From Clostridia bacterium (GTDB lineage Bacteria > Bacillota > Clostridia > TANB77 > CAG-508): a stretch of DNA of 64,000 nt. Both the position numbers and the translations under genes were made by a program. The notes below the pieces were generated by a model, which worked only from the letters and a program-made list of their open reading frames with translations, made no database searches and was not told where the DNA came from. Of this stretch, positions 43,909 through 51,665 are shown in pieces (positions within the stretch are counted from its first letter, which is position 1; each line of letters begins with the position of its first letter). The stretch is taken from positions 62,001-126,000 of the forward strand of contig JAFRCC010000025.1 of NCBI GenBank assembly GCA_017404545.1, given 5' to 3'.

Positions 43909-45987
43909 ATGAGTAAAATATTAATAATAGCAGAAAAACCTAGCCTAGCTAAAACAATAATTAAAGCAGTAGGTGGAAATGGAACATTTAAAGATTTTTA
44001 TGAAAATGAAAATTATATAATTACATCTCAATTCGGACACTTACTAGAGCTTAAATCAATAGGCGAATATAAGAATGATTTGGAAAGAGATAAAAAATGG
44101 ACTTTAGATGACCTACCATATTTTCCAAGTGAATTTGAATATAAAATAAAAAACGATACAGGAATAAAACAAAGATATAATGTGATTAAAGATTTAATAA
44201 AAAGACCTGATGTTACTGAAATCGTAAACGCAGGTGATCCTGATAGAGAGGGCGAAACATTAGTAAACATTGTAATTTACAAAATTTTTGAAGAACTAAG
44301 GTTAACGAAAGAAGTAACAAGAGTGTGGCTTGATCCATTGACAGAAGATAAAATAAGAGCAGAGCTACAAAAAAGAAAACCAATTTCAGATACGCAAAAT
44401 TTATTTGTAGAAGGAAAAACAAGAGCATATTTAGACTGGTTATATGGAATTAATCTTACTGAATATAACACACTAAAAGTTGGAAAACTTATGAATACAG
44501 GAAGAGTAATAATACCATTGGTTAGATGGGTTTACGATAGAGATATGCAAATAAAAAATTTCATACCAACCAAGTACTATCCAATTACAGCAACAATAAA
44601 TAAAAATGGAAAAGATATAAAGCTAGACTTTAAAGAGCTAAAATTTGATAGCAAAGAGCAAGCCGAATATATCTTAAATGAGCTTAGAAATAAAAATATA
44701 AAAGTTGTAGATATAGAAAATAAGGAACAAATAAAACAGCCTAAGAAACTATTTTCGCTATCTACACTTCAAACGTATATGTTCCAAAAATACAAAAAGC
44801 CAATTTCAAAAACATTAGAGCTAGTACAAGCATTATATGAAAAAGGTTATCTTACATATCCAAGAACAGATACAGAATATCTATCTGAAGATGAGAAAGA
44901 CAAAGTTAGAAATTTGCTACATACAATAAATAACATTGATTTAGAATTTAGAGATTCAAAAACAATATTTGATTCTAGTAAAGTAGAATCGCACACAGCT
45001 ATAATTATTACAAATAAAGTACCAAATATTGATGAGCTAAAAGAAGATGAAAGACAAGTATATTTAACAGTTAGAAATCGTTTTTATGCTAACTTTGTAA
45101 AAGAAGAATGTGTTTTAGATAAAACGATAGTAAATTTTAGCTTTGGAGAATATAAAACAAAAATAACAGGAACAGCGGTAAAACAGCAAGGCTATTTGAA
45201 ATATGAAAATGATATAGGCGAAAATGAAATACCTAGTTTCTATTTCAATGAGGAATTTATGCCTGAGCTAAAAATTGAAGAAAGCGAAACAACACCACCA
45301 AGCCATCTGTCAGAAGCTGACCTAATAAAACTATGCAAGAGCCCATTTAAAGATATACAAAAAGATAGTGAAGAAGAAGCAGAAGCAAATGATGACGAAG
45401 AATACAAAAAAATACTAGAAGGTTCAATGATAGGAACTGAAGCAACTAGAGCAATAATGATGGAAAAGATAAAAAATGTTGGATATGTTAAGGTAGAAAA
45501 AAATAAATTAATAATTACAGAATATGGAATTAAGTTTATTCAAACATTAGAAGCTCTTAACGAAAATTTATGGAAAGAAAAAACAGCAGAATTGAACAAA
45601 AACTTAAAAAGAATATACAGAGGAGAGCTTACATCAGAAGAAGTAATAAATATTGCAAAGCAAGAGCTATCAGATATTATGAGTAAAAATATAACAATAG
45701 AAAAATTTGATAATAATATGAGCAAAGAAATTTTAGGAAAATGTCCTAAATGTAATAACGGTAATATTGTAGAAAATAAAAAGGGCTATGGTTGTGATAG
45801 ATGGAAAGAAGGTTGTAACTTTATAATTTGGAAAACGATAGCAAATAAAAATATAACTAAACAGAATGTAAAGGACTTACTAACTAAGAGCGAAACTAAA
45901 GAGCTAGATGGATTTAGAAGTAAGTCAGGAAAAACATTCAGTAGTAAATTAATATTGAATGATGGCAAGATAGAATTTAAGTTTTAA
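43909..45987 (+). CDS. topB: DNA topoisomerase III
   Basis: A 692-residue type IA topoisomerase. TOPRIM begins MSKILIIAEKPSLAKTI with the acidic NAGDPDREGE motif; the active-site Tyr is in TYPRTDTEYL. A C-terminal zinc finger (CPKCNNG...CDRWKEGC) is present. Such enzymes are standard in Tn916-unrelated large elements of Firmicutes and help resolve DNA during transfer. It lies between the two inverted oriT-like sequences. Confidence 0.95.
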   Translation: MSKILIIAEKPSLAKTIIKAVGGNGTFKDFYENENYIITSQFGHLLELKSIGEYKNDLERDKKWTLDDLPYFPSEFEYKIKNDTGIKQRYNVIKDLIKRPDVTEIVNAGDPDREGETLVNIVIYKIFEELRLTKEVTRVWLDPLTEDKIRAELQKRKPISDTQNLFVEGKTRAYLDWLYGINLTEYNTLKVGKLMNTGRVIIPLVRWVYDRDMQIKNFIPTKYYPITATINKNGKDIKLDFKELKFDSKEQAEYILNELRNKNIKVVDIENKEQIKQPKKLFSLSTLQTYMFQKYKKPISKTLELVQALYEKGYLTYPRTDTEYLSEDEKDKVRNLLHTINNIDLEFRDSKTIFDSSKVESHTAIIITNKVPNIDELKEDERQVYLTVRNRFYANFVKEECVLDKTIVNFSFGEYKTKITGTAVKQQGYLKYENDIGENEIPSFYFNEEFMPELKIEESETTPPSHLSEADLIKLCKSPFKDIQKDSEEEAEANDDEEYKKILEGSMIGTEATRAIMMEKIKNVGYVKVEKNKLIITEYGIKFIQTLEALNENLWKEKTAELNKNLKRIYRGELTSEEVINIAKQELSDIMSKNITIEKFDNNMSKEILGKCPKCNNGNIVENKKGYGCDRWKEGCNFIIWKTIANKNITKQNVKDLLTKSETKELDGFRSKSGKTFSSKLILNDGKIEFKF

Positions 45988-46014
45988 TAAATTAAACAGA
46001 AATAGCAATAAATA

Positions 46015-46069
46015 TTTCAAAATCGTTTCAAAAACATTTCATTGTTTTAAATTTTAAAATCGCTATAAT
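46015..46069 (+). promoter_or_regulatory. Shared operator-promoter module, copy 1 (parB)
   Basis: TTTCAAAATCG (46015), TTTCAAAAACA (46026) and TTTCATTGTTTT (46037) are spaced by 11 bases. TTGTTT (46042-46047) then forms the -35 and TATAAT (46064-46069) the -10, with a 16-base spacer. Confidence 0.8.
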
Positions 46070-46092
46070 GAAATTGTAAAAAAATGTAAACC

Positions 46093-46126
46093 GAGAGAGG
46101 GAAAAAAACCTTCTCTCATTTTTTTT
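46093..46126 (+). terminator. Leader terminator of module copy 1
   Basis: GAGAGAGG (46093-46100) pairs with CCTTCTCTC (46109-46117, one bulged base), then eight T. It lies about 17 bases after the expected start of transcription and just before the parB ribosome-binding site. Confidence 0.8.
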
Positions 46127-46155
46127 GCAAAAAAATAGAAAGAAGGTGTAGCGAT

Positions 46156-47043
46156 ATGGAAGATAACTATTTTAATCCATACAAAGAATTTAGACAAAAT
46201 AATAGCGTGCAAGTAAAAACGGAAACAAAAGAAAAAAGAGGATTTGAGGAGTTAAATTTAGATGATTTAATTCCATTCAAAAATCAGCCATTTAGGTTAT
46301 ATTCAAATGATGAAATGAAAGATTTAAAAGAATCTATTGAAAGAATAGGTCTACAACATCCGATTATAGTAAGAAAAATTGACAATGGTAAATACGAAAT
46401 TTTAGCAGGTCATAATAGAGCAAGAGCATTTAAAGAGCTAGGAAAGAATACGATACCTGCAATAATTCAAGATGTTGATGATGATACAGCACAGATGATT
46501 ATGGTAGATACTAATATAGTTCAAAGACAAAGTATTACTGTAATGGAGAGAGCTAAAGCCTATAAACTAAAAGATGAAATTAAGAAAAGAAAAAAATATA
46601 ACATTGATAAAGTTGGAGAAAACTTATCAGATGAGGAAAAAGAGATATTAGCAAAAGAAGAGGCTAAACAAACTTTTTATAGATATTTAAGTTTGAATAA
46701 TTTAATACCAGAATATCAAGCAAAATGCGATGATGGATCTTTGTCTGTAAAAGCAGGTGAGCAACTTTCTAAATTAAATGAAGAGCAACAACGAATGATT
46801 TACCAAACTTTAAGTGATTCTAAAATAACAGAAAATAGAGCAGAGGAACTAAAAAAGTTAGCATATACAACTGAAAATTTAACAGCAGATATTATAAAAG
46901 AAACATTTAATGGAAATAAAAACACAATAAAGACTTCTGTAAAATTTACTAAAAAAGAAATGGCAAAATATTTTAGTGATTTTAAATCTATTGAGGAAAT
47001 AAAAGAATACATTTTGGAACTTTTAAATGAAAAAATAGCATAA
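46156..47043 (+). CDS. parB: ParB/Spo0J-family partition protein
   Basis: A 295-residue ParB-type protein. The CTP-binding N-terminal domain has IPFKNQPFRLYSNDEM, ESIERIGLQHPIIVRK and GHNRARAFKEL; a helix-turn-helix follows (AKQTFYRYLSLNNLIPEYQ). No parA is next to it. It may act in stabilising the excised element or as a regulator. It is expressed from copy 1 of the shared module and ends just before the right oriT-like sequence. Confidence 0.9.
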   Translation: MEDNYFNPYKEFRQNNSVQVKTETKEKRGFEELNLDDLIPFKNQPFRLYSNDEMKDLKESIERIGLQHPIIVRKIDNGKYEILAGHNRARAFKELGKNTIPAIIQDVDDDTAQMIMVDTNIVQRQSITVMERAKAYKLKDEIKKRKKYNIDKVGENLSDEEKEILAKEEAKQTFYRYLSLNNLIPEYQAKCDDGSLSVKAGEQLSKLNEEQQRMIYQTLSDSKITENRAEELKKLAYTTENLTADIIKETFNGNKNTIKTSVKFTKKEMAKYFSDFKSIEEIKEYILELLNEKIA

Positions 47044-47100
47044 ATCAAAAAGTCCCCTGCAAGGGTAACAGTATTACAGACGTAATACAAAAAAATTGAA

Positions 47101-47167
47101 GTAATACTCTAAAAGGCTTGCCTTTTATGTGTTAGTCGTGCTCTGTATGAGCACTATCCTGCGTAAA
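47101..47167 (+). other. oriT-like sequence, right copy (forward orientation)
   Basis: Hairpin GTGCTC-TGTAT-GAGCAC (47138-47154) is followed at once by TATCCTG (47155-47161) and C 47162, the MOBP nic consensus. Palindrome AAAAGGC-TT-GCCTTTT (47111-47126) lies upstream. It stands immediately before the relaxosome and relaxase genes, the usual place of an oriT. Further similarity to the left copy continues at 47055-47077. Confidence 0.68.
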
Positions 47168-47207
47168 TTGTAATTTACCAAAATATATAAAGGAGATGAT
47201 TTTAAAT

Positions 47208-47690
47208 ATGCCAAAAATAAAAGAATTTAATTCTGTAAAAAGAAAAAGGCTAGGTATAACTATAGATCCTGAAATAGATAACGAATTAAATAAATATATG
47301 CTTAGCCAAGACTACAAAAAATCGAAATCGTACTACATAGAGCAAGCAATAAAAATGTATATTCATCAAGACGAAAAAGTTTTATCTAAGCAAATTGAAA
47401 ATTCTATAAAAAATAATATAAAAACATTTGAAGATAGATATTGTCGAATACTAGCAAAAGGAGTTAAAAGAACGTATGCAAATACAAAAATATTACTAAA
47501 TATGCTAGCCTATATGTCTAATTCTGAAGATGATACAAGATTTTTAATGGAAACACTAAACGAAGCTGAAGTAGATGGATACAAAGCACTAAAAAACGGA
47601 ATTATTGAAAGAGATATAGATGACTTATTTCCAAAAGCTGAATTAATAAAAAAAACTAATAAAAAGATAAATGAGGTAAACAATGATTAG
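47208..47690 (+). CDS. Ribbon-helix-helix relaxosome accessory protein (MobC-like)
   Basis: A 160-residue protein with an N-terminal ribbon-helix-helix (RLGITIDPEIDNELNKYMLS, then SKSYYIEQAIKMYI). Such proteins bind oriT hairpins and assist the relaxase. The gene lies directly between the right oriT-like sequence and the relaxase, whose start it overlaps by eight bases. ATG 47208 fits the AAAGGAGATGAT ribosome-binding site better than 47196. Confidence 0.8.
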   Translation: MPKIKEFNSVKRKRLGITIDPEIDNELNKYMLSQDYKKSKSYYIEQAIKMYIHQDEKVLSKQIENSIKNNIKTFEDRYCRILAKGVKRTYANTKILLNMLAYMSNSEDDTRFLMETLNEAEVDGYKALKNGIIERDIDDLFPKAELIKKTNKKINEVNND

Positions 47691-48942
47691 TGGTGTTAAT
47701 TTTATAGACTTGAACCGAAAAAATAAAGCTAAACAAAAAGCGATAGATATGCTAACAAATAAGCAGAGAGCAACTGTGATAAGATCGCACGTTGAGTACA
47801 TAGGAAGAACAGGAGGAGCAGAAAATAACGGAGAGCATAGTCTTTTCGGAACATTAGATAATAATGACAATGTTTACGAAATGAAAAAAGCTGATATATT
47901 ATCCTATATAAAAAATAAAGTATCAGATGGTAGCTACGTTAATAAATCAGTAATTTCTTTAACACAAGAAGATTCAGAAAAATACGGATATACAACTAAA
48001 AATGATTGGGAAAATCTAATTAGAGCCAATATAAATACAATAGCAGACGAGTACAACATAGCTCCTGAAAATTTAGACTGGGTAGCATCTTATCATACCG
48101 AAGAAGAGCACCCACATATACATTTAGTATTCTTTGATAAATCGACAACAAAGAAAGTTAAGCCATACGTTCAGTACAATAAAATCAAAGAAAAATTAAA
48201 CTATGCAGTATATAAAAAAGATATTCAACCATTGCTAGATCAAAAGAACACTATAAAAAAAGAAATAAAAGATGTATTTAGAGATAACATAGGGGGAATT
48301 ATTACCTATGACATAGGTAAAATTTTCAATAACAAAATTGCCGATAGAGATTTAAACGAAATTGCTTTACTACTTAAAGAGCTGTATGAAATAAAGGATA
48401 TAGAATATAAACAAACAGGAAAGGGCTCTTGGAAAATGCAATATCAAACTCCAGAAGTAAAAGAAAAAATAAGAGCTATAACCAATAAAATAATAGAATC
48501 ATCTTCGCAAATAAGAAGCGAAGTAAATTCATATATTGATGCTTGTATTGAAACAGAAAAAATTAAGAATATAAACAACTTATCAAAGCAAAGTAATAAA
48601 AAAATGGAGCAAACTATACAAAAAGAAACAGAGTTTATTCTTAAAAAGGTCGACAATCAAATTTTAGACTTTTTAAAAGATGCAAAGGCAATTGTTATTG
48701 ATGAACAAAATAAATTGCGTGAAAAGGCATTTTATGAGGAAAGATATAACAGATTAATTTCAAATATAATTTCGCAAAGACTGAACAATTTATTTACAAA
48801 TATCAATAACGATTTAGCAAATACATTATATTTAAAAAATCAGCTAACTAGAAAAACAAGAAATTTATCTATTTCTAAAAGAGCAAAAAAGGAATTTGCA
48901 TTAAAACAAAGAGATGTAGGGTTTATAGACTGGGAAAAATAA
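47683..48942 (+). CDS. Relaxase of the MobL/MOBP type
   Basis: A 419-residue DNA-nicking enzyme that starts conjugative transfer at oriT. The metal-binding three-His motif is seen in EEEHPHIHLVFFDK. Upstream conserved parts (HVEYIGRTGG, VISLTQEDSEKYGYTTKNDW) match MobL-type relaxases of Firmicutes. The C-terminal half is a long coiled coil. It overlaps the ribbon-helix-helix gene. The nicking Tyr is likely among the first 40-60 residues (HVEYIGR), by family comparison. Confidence 0.87.
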   Translation: MISGVNFIDLNRKNKAKQKAIDMLTNKQRATVIRSHVEYIGRTGGAENNGEHSLFGTLDNNDNVYEMKKADILSYIKNKVSDGSYVNKSVISLTQEDSEKYGYTTKNDWENLIRANINTIADEYNIAPENLDWVASYHTEEEHPHIHLVFFDKSTTKKVKPYVQYNKIKEKLNYAVYKKDIQPLLDQKNTIKKEIKDVFRDNIGGIITYDIGKIFNNKIADRDLNEIALLLKELYEIKDIEYKQTGKGSWKMQYQTPEVKEKIRAITNKIIESSSQIRSEVNSYIDACIETEKIKNINNLSKQSNKKMEQTIQKETEFILKKVDNQILDFLKDAKAIVIDEQNKLREKAFYEERYNRLISNIISQRLNNLFTNINNDLANTLYLKNQLTRKTRNLSISKRAKKEFALKQRDVGFIDWEK

Positions 48943-49058
48943 AATTTTACTGAAAATCAAAAATATGTACGGTGTTCGCTTGAACTTAAAATATTGTTAA
49001 TATATAATGTGAAAGCATTGATGATGAACTTAAGAATAAAAATAAGGATGGCAGAACT

Positions 49059-49344
49059 ATGGGAAAATTTGTAGAGATGAAAAACGAAGAGCTATTTGAT
49101 TATATCGAAAGATTTATAGCTGAGAAGATAAAAGAGAATAGTGATGAAATAAGGTATTCATATTTTGAATTAAAAGTAAAACTTAATATGAACGAAAGCG
49201 AAGTTGATAGATTCTTAAAATGTAGCAGAATCATATTAGAAGAGCAACGGTTATAGGGTTTATTTTACAGGTTCAAAATTTGAATTTAAAAATGCAAAAA
49301 GAACAGTAGAAGATAATGAACTTATGATAGCAGTAAAGAGGTAA
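49059..49344 (+). CDS. Small element protein, joined by a +1 shift at CGG 49248-49250
   Basis: The first frame stops two codons after an in-frame CGG. Skipping C 49248 gives a 94-residue protein that continues GYRVYFTGSKFEFKNAKRT and ends ELMIAVKR. The junction EEQ-G-YRVYFTG reads like a common EEQGY-V-Y-TG end of small Firmicutes proteins, so Gly at this place is natural. The N-terminal half is helical with a possible winged-helix (ELKVKLNMNESEVDRFLKC). The function is unknown; it lies in the relaxase operon. Confidence 0.6.
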
Positions 49345-49350
49345 ATAAAG

Positions 49351-49551
49351 ATGAATTTATACAACAGCATTAATGAGCAAGAGATGAAATTATTGGAAGA
49401 AGCTAACGTAAAAATAGAGGACAAGGAATATTCACAGGCTGAATGCAAGGATATAGTACATAGTATAGTTGATTATGTAATGAATTTTAGTAAAAATGAC
49501 ATTGGTAATAATATGAACAGATATAATGGCATTATAGAAAAACTAAGTTAA
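49351..49551 (+). CDS. Small hypothetical protein (66 aa)
   Basis: A 66-residue helical protein (MNLYNSINEQEMKLLEEANV) that follows the shifted gene by six bases. AGAGGTAAATAAAG precedes the ATG. It is acidic and has no recognised domain. A strong terminator follows. Confidence 0.55.
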   Translation: MNLYNSINEQEMKLLEEANVKIEDKEYSQAECKDIVHSIVDYVMNFSKNDIGNNMNRYNGIIEKLS

Positions 49552-49585
49552 AAATAGAAATTTAAGTACAAAAAAGTGGGTTGTA

Positions 49586-49631
49586 AAAAAATATTAGAGC
49601 TTATATTTTTAATATAAGCTCTAATATTTTT
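49586..49631. terminator. Perfect 21-base-pair terminator hairpin
   Basis: The arms 49586-49606 and 49611-49631 are exactly complementary, with A5 before and T5 after, so it can act on both strands. It closes the relaxase operon. Confidence 0.88.
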
Positions 49632-49721
49632 GACGATTTGACATATCTGGAGAAGTATGGAATAATAGAATTGACGGGGGATACAGACTCTGATAAAAAT
49701 TCCTGAAGGGAGTGAATGTAT

Positions 49722-50624
49722 ATGAAAAAGTCAAAGATTATATTAGGTATAATAATAAGTATTATAGTAATCTTAGTAGGATTAGGAATTACTTATGGTG
49801 TGCTAGTAAAAAAAGATAACGATGCAATAGAGCAAATAAAACAGAGCTTAAAAGATAAGTTAGCTATAAGTGAAAGCACATACGAATATGGAACAGAAAT
49901 AACATTAGAAGATTTAAACCTAGATAATGATATAAAAGCATATATAAATAATCAGGAATTAAATGATACATATAAATTTATGGAGGTAGGCGAACACACA
50001 CTAAAAGTAGAGGCAAGCCAGTCATACCAAAAGACATTTAATAAAGAGAAAACAATAACAGCCGAAAAAGAAGTTAAAATAATAGTAGAAGATACTAAAA
50101 AGCCAATAATAGAAGGAGTAGCAGACAAGGAAATAACAGAGGGCGATACGATAGATTTAAAACAAGGTATTATAGCAAAAGATGAAGTCGACGGAGAGCT
50201 TGAAATTGTAATCGAAGGAGAAGTTGACACAAGCAAAGCAGGAGAATACGAAATAAAAGTAAAAGCTACAGATAGAAATAATAATACTACAGAAGCAACC
50301 TACAAAGTAACAATAATTGCCAAACATGTAGTAGTAGATACCACAACAAAAGCAGCGACAAGTACCCAAGAAACTAACACATCAAATTCAAATGGTAAAT
50401 CAACGAGTAGTAGTAATAATTCGACAAGTACTACTAATAAGTCAACAAATAGCAGTAATACAAGTTCAAATAGCAGTACAAGTAATAGTCAAACATCAAG
50501 TAGTTCAGCAAACTCATCGAATTCTGATGAGCCAACAACATATCAAGGAACAGGCGATGGAAAAAAATATTATTTCGAAGATAGAGGCGAAGATGGTAAT
50601 TATGGAGAAATGTTTTCATGGTAA
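49722..50624 (+). CDS. Membrane-anchored Ig-like surface protein
   Basis: A 300-residue protein with an N-terminal anchor (IILGIIISIIVILVGLGITY), two Ig-like domains (the second with DTKKPIIEGVADKEITEGDT and GEYEIKVKATDRNNNTTEAT, HYR/DUF5011 style), a Ser/Thr/Asn-rich stalk and a short aromatic end (KYYFEDRGEDGNYGEMFSW). Such proteins stand on the donor surface. ATG 49722 follows AAGGGAG. It is a likely contact or adhesion protein of the element. Confidence 0.75.
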   Translation: MKKSKIILGIIISIIVILVGLGITYGVLVKKDNDAIEQIKQSLKDKLAISESTYEYGTEITLEDLNLDNDIKAYINNQELNDTYKFMEVGEHTLKVEASQSYQKTFNKEKTITAEKEVKIIVEDTKKPIIEGVADKEITEGDTIDLKQGIIAKDEVDGELEIVIEGEVDTSKAGEYEIKVKATDRNNNTTEATYKVTIIAKHVVVDTTTKAATSTQETNTSNSNGKSTSSSNNSTSTTNKSTNSSNTSSNSSTSNSQTSSSSANSSNSDEPTTYQGTGDGKKYYFEDRGEDGNYGEMFSW

Positions 50625-50759
50625 AAAATATAAATAAGCCCAGAATAATGAATGATTATGATAGAAAAAAATGTTAGGGAGTTTATGTATAAATGTAAAC
50701 ACATAAAAAATACTTATTTGCATAGAATACAGTTATCTATATTTATTGAATTAAGCATA

Positions 50760-50788
50760 TTGACTTTGCTATGAAAAAATCGTATAAT
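50760..50788 (+). promoter_or_regulatory. Promoter of the toxI-toxN locus
   Basis: TTGACT (50760-50765), 17 bases, TATAAT (50783-50788). Transcription starts close to the first ToxI repeat. Confidence 0.78.
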
Positions 50789-50800
50789 AAATATAGATAA

Positions 50801-50918
50801 AATCGTGGTGTTTCACAGCCATATAAATGAGAAAGTTATAAATCGGGTGTTCCACAGCCACATAAGTGAGGAAGTTATAAATCGGGTGTTTCACAACCTT
50901 ATAATTGAGAAAGTTAAA
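50801..50918 (+). ncRNA. toxI: ToxI antitoxin RNA: three tandem repeats of about 39 bases
   Basis: Three direct repeats (50801-50840, 50841-50879, 50880-50918) share the frame AATCG-GGTGTTTCACAGCC...GAGAAAGTTATA. Each contains a small GTG/CAC hairpin. Tandem repeats of 34-39 bases followed by a terminator and then a toxN gene are the hallmark of type III toxin-antitoxin systems, in which ToxN cuts the precursor into repeat-sized RNAs that inhibit it. The region is open in one frame, but that is without meaning here. Confidence 0.85.
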
Positions 50919-50921
50919 ATC

Positions 50922-50960
50922 AAGAGAAGGTATCGCTTTGATACACTTCTCTTATTTTTG
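50922..50960 (+). terminator. Terminator between ToxI and toxN
   Basis: AAGAGAAG (50922-50929) pairs with CTTCTCTT (50946-50953), with an inner TATC/GATA pair, then ATTTTTG. Most transcripts should stop here, making antitoxin in excess of toxin mRNA, as known for toxIN loci. Confidence 0.85.
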
Positions 50961-50972
50961 CAAGGAGAAGAT

Positions 50973-51494
50973 ATGAAATTAAATTTATACAGTGTAAGTG
51001 ATAAATATATAAAATATTTAATGCAATATGATAATAGAATTTACGATAATAAGGAAGAGTCAAGAACTTATAAAAGGAAGTATGTAGGAATAGTTTTGAC
51101 CATAAATGGGTTTAATTACTATATTCCAATGTCATCTCCTAAAAAGTCTGACTATATAGATTATGAAAAAAAGATAATTAGAAATGATACAAAAACTATA
51201 ATAAGAGTACAAAATGGTGGTCGTTTATATGGTACATTAAGAATAAGCAATATGATTCCAGTACCAATTACAGAATTAGAGCCATATATTGTATCAGATG
51301 AAAAAGATTTAAAATATAAACAATTAATATTAGGAGAATTAAGATACATAAATAATAATAGCGATAAAATAGTAAAATACGCAAAAATAGTATATAACCA
51401 AAAAATAAAAAATATAGATGTTGGCTATATAAAAAATACAGTTGATTTTAAATTACTAGAGGAAAAACTAAATGAATGGAATGAAAATAATTAA
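50973..51494 (+). CDS. toxN: ToxN/AbiQ-family endoribonuclease toxin (type III TA)
   Basis: A 173-residue protein with the ToxN layout: MKLNLYSVSDKYIKYLMQYD at the start, KYVGIVLTINGFNYYIPMSS and SPK (S54-S55-P56-K57 match the catalytic T/S-S-P-K loop), NMIPVPITEL, and KYKQLILGELRYINNNSDKI near the end. Length equals that of known ToxN (about 170). It is preceded by ToxI repeats and a terminator. The system kills or halts the cell upon phage infection and also stabilises plasmids. AAGGAGAAG is the ribosome-binding site. Confidence 0.9.
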   Translation: MKLNLYSVSDKYIKYLMQYDNRIYDNKEESRTYKRKYVGIVLTINGFNYYIPMSSPKKSDYIDYEKKIIRNDTKTIIRVQNGGRLYGTLRISNMIPVPITELEPYIVSDEKDLKYKQLILGELRYINNNSDKIVKYAKIVYNQKIKNIDVGYIKNTVDFKLLEEKLNEWNENN

Positions 51495-51533
51495 TATAAA
51501 GTGGGTTATGAATGTAGAAATTGTATGAAAAGA

Positions 51534-51588
51534 TTTCAAAATCGTTTCAAAAACATTTCATTGTTTTTATCTTAAAAGCAAATATAAT
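51534..51588 (+). promoter_or_regulatory. Shared operator-promoter module, copy 2 (adhesin)
   Basis: TTTCAAAATCG (51534), TTTCAAAAACA (51545), TTTCATTGTTTT (51556); -35 TTGTTT (51561-51566), 16 bases, -10 TATAAT (51583-51588). The repeats are identical to copy 1 over 34 bases. Confidence 0.8.
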
Positions 51589-51600
51589 TATATTATCGAA

Positions 51601-51634
51601 GATGAAGAAGTTTTTAGCAGACTTCTTCATTTTT
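51601..51634 (+). terminator. Leader terminator of module copy 2
   Basis: GATGAAGAAGT (51601-51611) pairs with ACTTCTTCAT (51621-51630), then TTTT. It lies between the promoter and the ribosome-binding site of the adhesin gene. Confidence 0.82.
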
Positions 51635-51665
51635 GCTTTATAAAAAATGATAGGAGGATAAAACA

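Noticed and set aside
50801..50918. CRISPR array
   Set aside because: The repeats lie head to tail without unique spacers, and no cas genes are near; type III antitoxin repeats explain them.
50805..50972. Open reading frame across the 39-base repeats that would extend the toxN gene upstream
   Set aside because: The repeats, the terminator and a clean ribosome-binding site before ATG 50973 show a ToxI RNA; the frame is open by chance because the repeat unit is 39 bases, a multiple of three.
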